Of a stretch of DNA of 64,000 nucleotides, positions 30,224 to 42,144 are shown piece by piece. This DNA comes from Cherax quadricarinatus (Eukaryota > Arthropoda > Malacostraca > Decapoda > Parastacidae): contig NC_091372.1 of the NCBI RefSeq assembly GCF_038502225.1, positions 10,939,642-11,003,641 of the forward strand, read 5' to 3'. The position numbers and the translations under genes are program-made. The notes under the pieces were generated by a model. It saw only the letters and a program-made list of their open reading frames with translations, was not told the origin of the DNA and ran no database searches. Within the stretch, counting starts at the first letter, position 1. Each line of letters opens with the position of its first letter.

Positions 30224-30790
30224 TTGTTCATCTAGCAGTGAGTAGGTACTTGGGTATCAGTCAGTTGTTCATCTAGCAGTGAGTAGGTACTTGGGTATCA
30301 GTCAGTTGTTCATCTAGCAGTGAGTAGGTACTTGGGTATCAGTCAGTTGTTCATCTAGCAGTGAGTAGGTACTTGGGTATCAGTCAGTTGTTCATCTAGC
30401 AGTGAGTAGGTACTTGGGTATCAGTCAGTTGTTCATCTAGCAGTGAGTAGGTACTTGGGTATCAGTCAGTTGTTCATCTAGCAGTGAGTAGGTACTTGGG
30501 TATCAGTCAGTTGTTCATCTAGCAGTGAGTAGGTACTTGGGTATCAGTCAGTTGTTCATCTAGCAGTGAGTAGGTACTTGGGTATCAGTCAGTTGTTCAT
30601 CTAGCAGTGAGTAGGTATTTGGGTATCAGTCAGTTGTTCATCTAGCAGTGAGTAGGTACTTGGGTATCAGTCAGTTGTTCATCTAGCAGTGAGTAGGTAC
30701 TTGGGTATCAGTCAATTGTTCATCTAGCAGTGAGTAGGTACTTGGGTATTAGTCAGTTGTTCATCTAGCAGTAAATAGGTGCCTGGGTAT
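30224..30790. repeat. Tandem array, 41-bp unit, derived from the SINE core
   Basis: About thirteen copies of GTTCATCTAGCAGTGAGTAG then GTACTTGGGTATCAGTCAGTT, nearly identical. The unit is the TTCACCTAGCAGTAAGTAGG..GTACCTGGGTGTTAGTC segment of SINE-T1/T2. Confidence 0.95.
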
Positions 30791-31212
30791 TAGTTTATGT
30801 AGCAGTAAGTATTTGCCTGGGTATTAGTTTATGTAGCAGTAAGTAGGTGCCTGGGTATTAGTCAAGCCGCAACGGCTTGACAAAGCTTCTAGAGAGCGAA
30901 ACGTTGCCACAATAAAACGTCACATTAGTTGCACTTGTGTCCTTTTACTTAACATATTACTCAATTGTTCATCTAGCAGTAAGTAGGTACCTGGCTGTTA
31001 GTCAATTGTTCGTCTAGCGGTAAGTAGGTACCTGGGTGTTAGTCAGTTGTTCATCTATCAGTAAACTGGTACCTGAATAGTTAGTTGCTCACCTAACAGT
31101 AAGTAGGTACCTGGGTGTTAGTAAGTTGTTCATCTATCAGTAAACTGGTACCTGAATAGTTAGTTGCTCACCTAACAGTAAGTAGGTACCTGGGTGTTAG
31201 TCAGTTTGTTCC
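30791..31212. repeat. Diverged SINE-core copies with a GAAACGTT insertion
   Basis: Further irregular copies of the same core (GCAGTAAGTAGGTACCTGG) with GCGAAACGTTGCCACAATAA at 30897, a GAAACGTT-type 3' fragment, lying between them. The block 31046-31204 contains a longer 75-bp duplication. Confidence 0.8.
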
Positions 31213-31484
31213 TGAAGAAGAGAACTTTAGGACCCCAGGTATTAACAAGCTTATTTGGGAGGGATATCCTGAATAACTAACCTTCCGAGGGTTAATAATC
31301 CTGGGTTATCTTGGGTAGCTAACCCTTCAGAAATAATAACCAGGGTTATCCAGAGCTATAAACCCTCCGGGATTAATTATTTTAGGTTATTTAGCTTACT
31401 AGCCTTCCAAAATTCATTATCCAAAATTAATTATTTTGAGACATATCATTAATTTAATACTTAATACATAATACATAGGTCATT

Positions 31485-31735
31485 CGCCCTATAATCTAAA
31501 AATATTTTAATTTGATAGGGTTTTGTACGGCCTAAGTTGTCATTGGCCCTATAAATCTAAAAATATTTTAATTTGATAGGACTTTGTACGGCCTAAGCTG
31601 TCACTGGCCCTATAATCTAAAAATATTTTAATTTGATAGGGTTTTGTACGGCCTAAGTTGTCATTGGCCCAATAATCTATAAATATTTTAATTTGATAGG
31701 GTTTTGTACGGCCTAAGCTGTCACTGGCCCTATAA
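31485..31735. repeat. Tandem array, 60-bp unit (left block)
   Basis: Four copies of a unit with AATCTAAAAATATTTTAATT, TGATAGGGTTTTGTACGG and CCTAAGTTGTCATTGGCCCT. Confidence 0.95.
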
Positions 31736-31887
31736 ATATAAACAAAATGAAAGTCTCTGTAAGAAATTTTGAGTAAAATTAATTATTTTGAGACATATCA
31801 TTAATTTAATACTTAATACACTCCTCTTACAATGACCACTTAGTGGTGATAACCACAATAATTCATTAAAAACATATTAATACATAC

Positions 31888-32063
31888 TCTGAAATGGTCT
31901 TCAACAGGCAGCGGTAGATGAGAGCAGCGTGATAGAGGATGAGGTGGATCTTCCAGCGACATCCGTCCCTAAAATCCCTGGATATTCCAAATATCATGGA
32001 ATATACCGCTAACAGCATGGTAGAAAGCCATAATATGCAGAATATGTCTTCATACAGTTTTAT
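31888..32063 (-). CDS. Candidate internal exon of a multi-pass membrane protein
   Basis: The minus strand shows a strong acceptor (a T-run then GCAG, AG at 32065-32064), 176 bp of open frame and a consensus donor (TCAGA|GTATGT). The peptide begins IKLYEDIFCILWLSTMLLAV and continues YSMIFGISRDFRDGCRWKIH then LILYHAALIYRCLLKTISE. It has one clear membrane segment, a charged loop (SRDFRD) and a second hydrophobic stretch. The pattern of a helix, an RD-rich turn and another helix recalls XK-related lipid-scramblase proteins, but this is recognition from memory and weak. The exon sits between two blocks of the same 60-bp array and antisense inside TR1 intron 2. Partner exons were not identified. 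Confidence 0.45.
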
Positions 32064-32099
32064 CTGCAAAAAAAAAAAAATGTAACTTGACAGGGCTAT

Positions 32100-32665
32100 A
32101 TACAGTGTAAGCTGTCATTGGCCCTTTAAATCTAAAAATATTCGATAGGGCTTTGTACGGCCTAAGTTGTCATTGGCCCTATAATCTAAAAATATTTTAA
32201 TCGATAGGGTTTTGTACGGCTTAAGTTGTCATTGGCCCTATAATCTAAAAATATTTTAATTTGATAGGGTTTTGTACGGCCTAAGTTGTCATTGGCCCTA
32301 TAAATCTAAAAATATTTTAATTTGATAGGACTTTGTACGGCCTAAGCTGTCACTGGCCCTATAATCTAAAAATATTTTAATTTGATAGGGTTTTGTACGG
32401 CCTAAGTTGTCATTGGCCCTATAATCTAAAAATATTTTAATTTGATAGGACTTTGTACGGCCTAAGCTGTCACTGGCCCTATAATCTAAAAATATTTTAA
32501 TTTGATAGGGTTTTGTACGGCCTAAGCTGTCATTGGCCCTATAATCTAAAAATATTTTAATTTGATAGGGTTTTGTACGGCCTAAGCTGTCACTGGCCCT
32601 ATAATCTAAAAATATTTTAATTTGATAGGGTTTTGTACGGTCTAAGCTGTCACTGGCCCTATAAA
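32100..32665. repeat. Tandem array, 60-bp unit (right block)
   Basis: About nine and a half copies of the same unit as 31485-31735, in the same orientation. Both blocks are followed by the same flank (TATAAATATAAACAAAATGA, GAAATTTTGAGTAAAATT). Confidence 0.95.
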
Positions 32666-32929
32666 TATAAACAAAATGAGTCTCTGTAAGAAATTTTGAG
32701 TAAAATTTTCTGAATTACGTGTGTATATAAACCTTCCCCGGCTTGTTGCCTCAATCACTATGGTTCATTACTACATCTGTGACACAGACACTGGTCTGTG
32801 TCACATACATCGGTCTGTGACACAGACACCGGTCTGTGACCTAATCCATGTGACCTTCAGCAATGTTTCACTAACACAAACCTCACTATAATGGCGTCTT
32901 AAACCTGTACAACCAATACAGTACAATAC

Positions 32930-33185
32930 CTGGAGTATACCTGGATAGAGTTCCGGCCCGGTCTCTGACCAGGCCTCATGGTGGATCAGGGCCTGACCAA
33001 CCAGGCTGTTACTGCTGGCCGCATGCAACCTGACGTAAGAACCACAACCCACCTGATCAGGTACTGACTTTAGGTGCCTGTCCAGTGCCTGCTTGAAGAC
33101 AGCCAGGGGTCTATTGGTAATCCCCCTTATGTATGCTGGGAGGCAGTTGAACAGTCTTGGGCCCCTGACACTAATTGTTTTACTA
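32930..33185 (-). pseudogene. LINE-C 3' end, 5'-truncated
   Basis: Encodes ISVRGPRLFNCLPAYIRGIT and AVFKQALDRHLKSVPDQ on the minus strand, then the tail (CAGGCCTCATGGTGGATCAG) with part of GGGTCAACGCCC deleted. Confidence 0.85.
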
Positions 33186-33229
33186 TGGGGGGCGGGGATG
33201 TTGCACCGTCTGCAAAGCATATCGGGAAA

Positions 33230-33605
33230 ATTCGGTTAATTCTGTTCCCAGGGTGCGACCCACACCAGTCGAATAACACCCAGGTACTTACTGGTAGGTG
33301 AACAGGGTCAACAGGTGTAAGGTGACTAACACTCAGGTACCTACTTGCCTGTAGGTGAACAGGAACAGCAGGTATAAGACGACTAACACGCAGGTACCTA
33401 CTTACCTCTAGGTGAGCAGGAATAGCAAGTATAAGGTGACTAACACGCAGGTACCTACTTACCTCTAGGACGTCTAGGTGAACAGGAACAGCAGGTATTA
33501 GGCGACTAACACGCAGGTACCTGCTTACCGCTAGGTCAACAGGGACAGCAGGTATAAACACGCTCAGTGTTTTCCCCCGTACTGGGGATTGAACCACGGA
33601 CACTC
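33230..33605 (-). mobile_element. SINE-T copy with expanded core
   Basis: Minus-strand body CCCAGGGTGCGACCCACACC, then about five copies of a ~58-bp unit with CAGGTACCTACTTACC and TAGGTGAACAGGAACAGCAG, then a head with GGGGATTGAACCACGG (B-box region). Confidence 0.82.
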
Positions 33606-33774
33606 AGTATGTGAGGCAACAGCGTTACCAACGGTGCATCCAACAACATCAACAATACATTTGCATGTTTCCACTGACCTGACATTTCTTTCGGTGACTC
33701 AGTCTTCGATGTAAGGAATATCAAAATCTGTCTTCCTATTTAATATGTCAGTCGTACAGGAGCATCTTAGGATG

Positions 33775-33905
33775 ATCCTCATTCAAAACTGGGACACTTA
33801 TGCAACATATGAGAATCTTTATTAAAGAAACGTTTCGCCACACAGTGGCTTCATCAGTCCTATACAAATCAGAAGGGAGTAAGGAGAGGAGGAGTTTGAG
33901 GTAAT
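33775..33905 (-). repeat. GAAACGTT-type repeat
   Basis: Minus orientation: AAAGAAACGTTTCGCCACAC, AGTGGCTTCATCAGTCC. Confidence 0.8.
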
Positions 33906-33934
33906 TAGTCCCTTAGGATGGAGTTAAGATAAGA

Positions 33935-34225
33935 TAAGAGAGAGATAAGATAAGATTTTATTCGGATTTTTAACCCCGGAGGGTTAGCCACCCAGGATAA
34001 CCCAAGGAAGTCAGTGCGTCATCGAGGACTGTCTAACTTATTTCCATTGGGGTCCTTAATCTTGTCCCCCAGGATGCGACCCACACCAGTCGACTAACTC
34101 CCAGGTACCTATTTGCTGCTAGGTGAACAGGACAATAGGTGTAAGGAAAGGTGTCGGAATTTCCACCCGCCGGGAATCGAACCCGGGCCCTCCGTGTCTG
34201 AAGCGGGAGCTTTAGCCACCAGATG
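33935..34225 (-). mobile_element. SINE-T2 copy with tRNA-like head
   Basis: Tail AAGATAAGATTTTATTCGG, then ACCCCGGAGGGTTAGCCACC, CCCAGGATGCGACCCACACC, CAGGTACCTATTTGCTGC. The head (34165-34222) on the minus strand has GGGTTCGATTCCCGG as B-box. Confidence 0.87.
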
Positions 34226-34421
34226 TGTTCAGTCCATCAATCTTGTAGAAAGTACAGCATAGGAACGAACGAACGAGCAAGTTCAGGTAAGACCCCAAAT
34301 GGGATGAGTGGGGAAGACGGGACAGACGAAGAATAGCGCTGGAGAGGAGTGTTCGTAGTCTTAGAAATAGAGCCAGGGCTTAACCCAGCAGCGTTTTCAA
34401 ACCATTTATCACATCTGTCAG

Positions 34422-34624
34422 ACACTACATCATCATGGGATCTTGATACAAAGAATTCTTCAACACTTGTTCAACCTTTGGACGAAGACCTACTTCGACT
34501 AGTGGATGGTACCACTATGACCCCGCCTCCTCCTGCTTCACCTCACCTGACTACTTCGACTAGTGGATGGTACCACTATGACCCCGCCTCCTCCTGCTTC
34601 ACCTCACCTGACTACTTCGACTAG
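34422..34624 (+). CDS. Probable TR1 last exon: Thr/Pro-rich C-terminus running into a 61-bp array
   Basis: The acceptor ACATCTGTCAG|ACACTACATC opens a frame (with one base from the previous exon) reading DTTSSWDLDTKNSSTLVQPL, DEDLLRLVDGTTMTPPPPAS, PHLTTSTSG, whose Thr/Ser/Pro bias matches TR1 exon 2 and TR2. It then crosses into a second copy of a 61-bp repeat, where the one-base shift per unit changes the peptide and gives TAG at 34622. AATAAA lies at 35039. The incoming phase is 1, which needs the alternative donor at the end of exon 2 or an unseen intermediate exon. Assignment to TR1 is inference from position, strand and composition. Confidence 0.42.
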
Positions 34625-34858
34625 TGGATGGTACCACTATGACCCCGCCTCCTCCTGCTTCACCTCACCTGACTACTTCGACTAGTGGATGGTACCACTA
34701 TGACCCCGCCTCCTCCTGCTTCACCTCACCTGACTACTTCGACTAGTGGATGGTACCACTATGACCCCGCCTCCTCCCGCTTCACCTCACCTGACTACTT
34801 CGACTAGTGGATGGTACCACTATGACCCCGCCTCCTCCTGCTTCACCTCACCTGACTA
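34490..34858. repeat. Tandem array, 61-bp unit, overlapping the probable TR1 exon
   Basis: Six near-identical copies of CTACTTCGACTAGTGGATGG, TACCACTATGACCCCGCC, TCCTCCTGCTTCACCTCACCTGA. The first copy is coding in the proposed exon. Confidence 0.96.
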
Positions 34859-34859
34859 C

Positions 34860-35370
34860 AGTATATAAGCCACGTCTACGGCCCTATGCTGTTTTACTGT
34901 TGACCTAATATGACAGAGAAATAAGTCTCTGCTTGATTTTTTGAGGGTTATACTAGGTAATTTACACGTATGTTACTATGTAAGATAACTGTAATCATCT
35001 AAAGCTTATACAATTGCATTTATATATAACTGAACCTAAATAAACTTGGTTTATGGCTATATAATTTAAAATATTTTAGTTTACCCTCAAAAAAAGAGAA
35101 AGAAAACAGAAAGAAAATGAAACTTTAAGGTAAACTTAAATATTTTGCATACTAATTTTAAACACTATATATTTGTAATTATATACAAGATAAGTTAATA
35201 CCCTAGTATTTAAAAGTAAGTTAATACTCAGGTATTAAGACATGTCGATACATATGGACAAAAATACATAGACGTACGTATTTATATTCAAATACTATAC
35301 CTTGTTAGGATTTTGTGAACACTCTGCACTATTTATTTCACATTGGTTATAATCATAACCATTATATTTA
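34860..35370. other. AT-rich downstream region with AATAAA
   Basis: AATAAA at 35039-35044 could be the TR1 polyadenylation signal. The CTAAATAAACTT context also resembles a dispersed repeat found near 38810 and 56940, so this is uncertain. Confidence 0.35.
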
Positions 35371-35374
35371 AAGT

Positions 35375-35750
35375 GGTGGAGGGGTAAGCCAGCGGAAGGC
35401 CTCGGTCAGATGACCAAAAGCTCCAAAACTCCAGCTGTGGGTCATCATATGACCAGCGGAGTGGAAACATTTCGACACGTTTCCTTACACCTGTTATCCT
35501 GTTCACCTAGCAGCAAATAGGTACCTGGGTGTTAGTCGACTGGTGTGGGTCGCATCCTGGGGGACAAGATTGAGGACCCCAATGGAAATAAGTTAGACAG
35601 TCCTCGATGACGCACTGACTTTCTTGGCTTATCCTGGGTGGCTAACCCTCCGGGGTTAAAAATCCGAATGAAATCTTATCTTATCTGACCCACGTCAGGA
35701 AACACTTGACCTGTATCCTAACAAACTTTACCTAACCTAACCTACTTTCC
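35375..35750 (+). mobile_element. SINE-T2 inserted into a (CCTAA)n-ended repeat
   Basis: GTAAGCCAGCGGAAGGCCTC..GTGGGTCATCATATGACC is interrupted after 35455 by a SINE-T2 body (GTTTCCTTACACCTGTTATC, GGTACCTGGGTGTTAGTCG, GGCTAACCCTCCGGGGTTAA, AATCTTATCTTATCT). It resumes at GACCCACGTCAGGAAACAC..CTAACCTAACC. The bases GACC occur on both sides, consistent with a short target duplication. Confidence 0.82.
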
Positions 35751-35883
35751 CACGCAGTGAGGTAGACGAGGCTGACCTTATCAAATACAACGATACCTTT
35801 CTCGAAATACATCTTTTTCTATGCAGTCGAGGCGTCTATAACCATGACATGGAGGGTGTATTTAGCACGCATTAAGAGGCATA

Positions 35884-36083
35884 TACAGTGGACCCCCGCA
35901 TAACGATCACCTCCGAATGCGACCAATTATGTAAGTGTATTTATGTAAGCGCGTTTGTACATGTATGTTTGGGGGTCTGAAATGGACTAATCTACTTCAC
36001 AATATGGGAACAAATTCGGTCAGTACTGGCACCTGAACATACTTCTGGAGTGAAATAATATCGTTAACCGGGGGTCCACTGTA
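35884..36083. mobile_element. MITE with TA target duplication, second copy
   Basis: Ends CAGTGGACCCCCGCATAACG and CGTTAACCGGGGGTCCACTG lie within TA. The inside matches 5850-6056 in reverse complement. Confidence 0.9.
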
Positions 36084-36194
36084 ATGGCTTAGAGTTGTCC
36101 TCAAGGTCATCAGGGAGTGAATATCGTGTGACAGCTAACTGGTTGTCTCCTGAAACACTCTGTTGAACCGGTTTTATGAAGGCATATGTTGTGA

Positions 36195-36485
36195 GTTAAT
36201 TGTCCCTGGTAGCGCACTCAACTCACACACTAAGGTCAGGGGGTCGATATCCAGTACGGGTGGAAACATCAGGATGTTTTTCCTTAAGACACCTACTATC
36301 CATGTTCACCTAGCAGTAAAATAGGTATCTAGGTGGTAGTTGACTGGTGTGGGTCGCATCCTGGGACAAAATTGACCTAATTTGCGGGAAATGCTCAACA
36401 TAACAAGGTACTTTCTATATAGTAGTATGTTATTGATGTCAGCTATGGTCTGTATACCTTGTACATGTTCTGTAAGAAATAAGGA

Positions 36486-36555
<70 letters not shown>
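36195..36555 (+). mobile_element. SINE-T1 copy with (ATT)n tail
   Basis: The head has TAGCGCACTCAACTCACAC and GGGGTCGATATCC. The full body ends TGTAAGAAATAAGGATATTATT and a 70-bp ATT run. Confidence 0.9.
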
Positions 36556-37566
<1,011 letters not shown>

Positions 37567-37647
37567 GGAAAAATAATCTTGTGAGAATTATATAAAAATT
37601 ATTTTGAATATTTAAAAAGTCTTTTTGGGGCGAATTTAAGGTAATTT

Positions 37648-38100
37648 GAAAGATAGACTGCAAATCACCCAGAACAAAATCGTAAGATTCATCCTGGGGC
37701 TGGGACCAAGAGAACATGTAGGCCAGGATGAATTACAGCAGTTGGATATGCTGAATGTTGAAGACAGAGTAAAACAACTGAAGCTAAATCATGTTTATAA
37801 AATTGCTCACAAACAATGTCCAGAATATCTTGCTGTCAATTTTGTCAAGGTTGGGAACCAGAGCAATCATAGTACTAGGGGAAGAGAGCACAACTTTGTA
37901 GTACCCACAGTCAGTGGCCAGGCTTCAAACACCTTTTATTGTACAGCAATAAAGGAATGGAACAGACTACCCACAAATGTCAAAGCCAGTCATAGCTTGA
38001 ATCAGTTCAAGAAGAGTGCCAAAAGGTGTCTGATGAATGTAGCTACAGAAAGGGAGGGGAATGATTTTCTATTTTTTAGCTAACATACGTGTAAATTTTA
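37648..38100 (+). pseudogene. LINE-F: C-terminal part of a non-LTR reverse transcriptase
   Basis: An open frame encodes [72 protein letters not shown] and LNQFKKSAKRCLM. This is the post-palm C-terminal region (thumb, then the WNRLP block) of a jockey/CR1-type element. All catalytic blocks are missing. Its 3' UTR grades into the 27-bp array, so the array may have started from the UTR. It is a different family from LINE-A, -C and -E by sequence. Confidence 0.82.
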
Positions 38101-38107
38101 CCGTATT

Positions 38108-38605
38108 CCTAGTAATGACCCTCATGTTGTAGATAGTCTTAATGACCCTCGTGTAGTAGATAGTCTTAATGACCCTCGTGTAGTAGATAGTCTTAATGAC
38201 CCTCGTGTAGTAGATAGTCTTAATGACCCTCGTATTGTAGATAGTCTTAATGACCCTCGTATTGTAGATAGTCTTAATGACCCTCGTATTGTAGATAGTC
38301 TTAATGACCCTCGTATTGTAGATAGTCTTAATGACCCTCGTATTGTAGATAGTCTTAATGACCCTCGTGTAGTAGATAGTCTTAATGACCCTCGTATTGT
38401 AGATAGTCTTAATGACCCTCGTATTGTAGATAGTCTTAATGACCCTCGTATTGTAGATAGTCTTAATGACCCTCGTATTGTAGATAGTCTTAATGACCCT
38501 CGTGTAGTAGATAGTCTTAATGACCCTCGTACTGTAGATAGTCTTAATGACCCTCGTATTGTAGATAGTCTTAATGACCCTCGTGTAGTAGATAGTCTTT
38601 TTAGT
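38108..38605. repeat. Tandem array, 27-bp unit
   Basis: About eighteen copies of TGACCCTCGTATTGTAGATA then GTCTTAA, with GTAGTAG and ATTGTAG variants. The minus frame VIKTIYNTR is open only because 27 is a multiple of 3. Confidence 0.96.
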
Positions 38606-38689
38606 ATGATAATAAGATGTTATCTTCATTATAGAACAATAAGAAAATATTATAACCTTTATATTATAATAATAAGGTAAAAGGACCCC

Positions 38690-38840
38690 AATGGAAATAA
38701 GTCACTCTGTCTGACTTTTTTGGGTTATCCCAGGTTATCCCAGGTTATCCCAGGTTCTCTACACATATGCTGCTATGTATGATAATTCTATGTAACTGTA
38801 TTTGTGTATTCCTGAATAAACTTACTTACTTACTTAATTT
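38690..38840. repeat. Dispersed repeat ending ATAAACTTACTTACTTAC
   Basis: AATGGAAATAAGTCACTC, three tandem GGTTATCCCA units, then TGTGTATTCCTGAATAAACTT. Related pieces are at 43145-43205, 34900-35050 and 56660-56960. Confidence 0.55.
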
Positions 38841-39242
38841 TTGGGCATAGATTTTGTTACAGGAGTTTTTAAATCTCAGTAACTTGCGAGGTAATTTTTT
38901 TAGAGTATATTATAAAGTCTTTCTGGGGACATTGAATGAAATTTCCATAGTAATTTATACACACAAGGATTTATTTTGAACATTAAGCCTTTTTTTAGGC
39001 CATTTTAATTTAGACTGAGCATCCATAAAATTCCGCCTCGACTTTTTCAAAATTCTGTTTTAGGGCCCTGAAAAATCCCCTGGTACAATGATTACTCAAC
39101 ACGAACATCTTTTCCGCCTCTAAATGACCCTCTGGTGATTCACTGTCCACAGTTTAGCATGGGCAGGAGAATACCCCAGACGCTAGAGGGTATTGACGCC
39201 CCTGTAGCCAGCTGGTGCTGGTCCTGTCTGGTACATGTCACC

Positions 39243-40032
39243 AACACGTGCTGTATCTAACACCACTACGTGTTAACATGGTGTATCTAACACCACTACG
39301 TGTTAACATGGTGTATCTAACACCACTACGTGTTAACATGGTGTATCTAACACCACTACGTGTTAACATGCTGTATCTAACACCACTACGTGTTAACATG
39401 GTGTATCTAACACCACTACGTGTTAACATGGTGTATCTAACACCACTACGTATTAACATGGTGTATCTAACACCACTACGTGTTAACATGGTGTATCTAA
39501 CACCACTACGTATTAACATGGTGTATCTAACACCACTACGTGTTAACATGGTGTATCTAACACCACTACGTGTTAACATGCTGTATCTAACACCACTACG
39601 TGTTAACATGGTGTATCTAACACCACTACGTGTTAACATGGTGTATCTAACACCACTACGTGTTAACATGGTGTATCTAACACCACTACGTGTTAACATG
39701 GTGTATCTAACACCACTACGTGTTAACATGGTGTATCTAACACCACTACGTGTTAACATGGTGTATCTAACACCACTACGTGTTAACATGGTGTATCTAA
39801 CACCACTACGTGTTAACATGGTGTATCTAACACCACTACGTGTTAACATGGTGTATCTAACACCACTACGTGTTAACATGGTGTATCTAACACCACTACG
39901 TGTTAACATGGTGTATCTAACACCACTACGTGTTAACATGGTGTATCTAACACCACTACGTGTTAACATGGTGTATCTAACACCACTACGTGTTAACATG
40001 GTGTATCTAACACCACTACGTGTTAACATGGT
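39243..40032. repeat. Tandem array, 30-bp unit
   Basis: Twenty-six highly uniform copies of GTGTATCTAACACCACTACG then TGTTAACATG, with a few G/C and G/A variants in the first third. Open frames on both strands reflect the period. Confidence 0.97.
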
Positions 40033-40204
40033 CTGTAGGACGTTGTTATGTGCTCCTTCCTTAGGATCCTTCTCCAGGTATACTCCAGGTATACTCCAGG
40101 TATACCTCTATATAAACGACGTGCCTCTCCTTCCTTACTACCCCTTTTCCATCTATATGGGTGATAATCACTCTCCATATAAGAGAATTATGCACTGTGG
40201 CAGA

Positions 40205-40206
<2 letters not shown>

Positions 40207-40264
<58 letters not shown>
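40207..40264. repeat. (AAT)n microsatellite
   Basis: A pure AAT run. Confidence 0.96.
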
Positions 40265-40266
<2 letters not shown>

Positions 40267-40319
40267 GTAATTATGTAAATAAAATTCCAGATAGGACATG
40301 ATAATGTAAGACTCAGGAG

Positions 40320-40628
40320 CTATAGATTAGTACCTGAGCAACACAGGTGCCTATTTACTGCTAGGTGAACAGTGGGAGCAAGTATAAGGTGACTAATACC
40401 CAGGTACTTACTTACTACTGGATGAACAGGGACAGCAGGTGTAAGGTGACTAATACCCAGGTACCTACTTACTACTGAACGAACAGGGACAACAGGTGAA
40501 AGGTGACTAACACCCAGGTACCTACTTACTGCTAGGTAAACAGGGACAACAGATACAAAGAGACTAGCATATTTATCTCCCCAAAGCCGGGAATCTAACC
40601 CAGGTCACTTCGGTTGTAATTATACCAT
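40320..40628 (-). mobile_element. SINE-T copy with expanded core
   Basis: Four copies of a ~57-bp unit with CCCAGGTACCTACTTACTGC and AACAGGGACAACAGGTG, then a degraded head with GCCGGGAATCTAACCC. Confidence 0.8.
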
Positions 40629-40639
40629 CAACATTCACA

Positions 40640-41645
40640 ACAATGCAATTTTTTTTCAATGGGGGCAGGGTGGCCCGAAAAAGAAAAACTTTCACCATCA
40701 TTCACTCCATCACTGTCTTGCCAGAAGGGTGCTTTACACTACAGTTTTTAAACTGCAACATTAACACCCCTCCTTCAGAGTGCAGGCACTGTACTTCCCA
40801 TCTCCAGGACTCAAGTCCGGCCTGCCGGTTTCCCTGAACCCCTTCATAAATGTTACTTGGCTCACACTCCAACAGCACGTCAAGTATTAAAAACCATTTG
40901 TCTCCATTCACTCCTATCAAACACGCTCATGCATGCCTGCTGGAAGTCCAAGCCCCTCGCACACAAAACCTCCTTTACCCCCTCCCTCCAACCTTTCCTA
41001 GGCCGACCCCTACCCCGCCTTCCTTCCACTACACACTGATACACTCTTGAAGTCACTCTGTTTCGCTCCATTCTCTCTACATGTCCGAACCCCCTCAACA
41101 ACCCTTCCTCAGCCCTCTGGACAACAGTTTTGGTAATCCCGCACCTCCTCCTAACTTCCAAACTACGAATTCTCTGCATTATATTCACACCACACATTGC
41201 CCTCAGACATGACATCTCCACTGCCTCCAGCCTTCTCCTCGCTGCAACATTCATCACCCATGCTTCACACCCATACAAGAGTGATGGTATAACCTGTAAA
41301 CCACACAATAACCAAATTCTGTAAACTCAGCATTGTAATCCTTATAGAGAATAAACTTTGAATTGAATTGAATTGAATTGAACTATACTCTCATACATTC
41401 CCCTCTTTGCTTCCACGGACAAAGTTCTTTGTCTCCACAGACTCCTAAGTGCACCACTCACCCTTTTCCCCTCATCAATTCTATGATTCACCTCATCTTT
41501 CATAGACCCATCCGCTGACACGTCCACTCCCAAATATCTGAATACATTCACCTCCTCCATACTCTCTCCCTCCAATCTGATATCCATTCTTTTATCACCT
41601 AACATTTTTGTTATCCTCATAACCTTACTCCTTCCTACATTCACT
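40640..41645 (-). pseudogene. LINE-B 3' part, interrupted by a short insertion
   Basis: The minus strand encodes RSKVMRITKMLGDKRMDIRL, NVFRYLGVDVSADGSM and GMYESIV. After an ~90-bp interruption it resumes IPSLLYGCEAWVMNVAARRR, LRAMCGVNIMQRIRS, FGHVERMERNRVTS and GRRGRGRPRKGW. The 3' UTR ends in a tail near 40650 (GGGGGCAGGGTGGCCCG). This copy preserves the reverse-transcriptase C-terminus better than the one at 12638 and has its own stop. It is 5'-truncated after the catalytic DD block. Confidence 0.87.
41291..41385 (+). mobile_element. Short retroposed insertion with (TTGAA)n tail
   Basis: Interrupts the LINE-B frame between GGTATAAC and AACTATACTCTC. The insert has GTAATCCTTATAGAGAATAA and ends in four TTGAA-type units. 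It is a 5'-truncated retroposon of unknown family, with a target overlap of only about 3 bp (AAC). Confidence 0.6.
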
Positions 41646-41860
41646 TAAAAAGAAAAATAGTCCCCCTAAATAAATTTCCACGGGTCCCCATTGAGGCATC
41701 TCCATTATATAATGGGTTATATATAATGGAGGTTAATGGGAGGGTGTAGTAGAGGAGCTTAACTGAGTTCAAGTTAATGGAGTTAATGGGGGGTGAGGCT
41801 GGCCAGGATGTTGCTTAGGTGTTAAGGTGTCTTGTGTATCCTGTCATGACGACACCTAGG
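41646..41860. other. No gene recognised
   Basis: Short local repeats (ATAATGG, TTAATGG). No supported exon. Confidence 0.4.
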
Positions 41861-41861
41861 T

Positions 41862-41985
41862 CACACTATTACACCTAGGTCACACTATTACACGTAATTC
41901 ATATTACACGTAGGTCACACTGTTGCACCTAGGTCACACTATTCCACCTTGGTCACACTACTACACCTAGGTCACACTGTTACAA
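41862..41985. repeat. Tandem array, ~19-bp unit
   Basis: About six copies of CACCTAGGTCACACTATTA with variants. Confidence 0.9.
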
Positions 41986-42144
41986 CAATAAAACTGGCTT
42001 TGTGGACCAACAAGGCAGCAAAGGAGTGGTTCTAGTATCCAGGACGTATTTTCACAACTTACCTAATGAGAATCCAGTATTAATACTGGAAAGCCTTTAA
42101 TCTGTTGGAAAGAGAAGCTACACTTACAGTTTTCTCAATGTTTT

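Noticed and set aside
39215..40270. Frames of 351 (+) and 263 (-) codons repeating LTPLRVNMVY and MLTRSGVRYT
   Set aside because: They come from the 30-bp array, whose period is divisible by 3.
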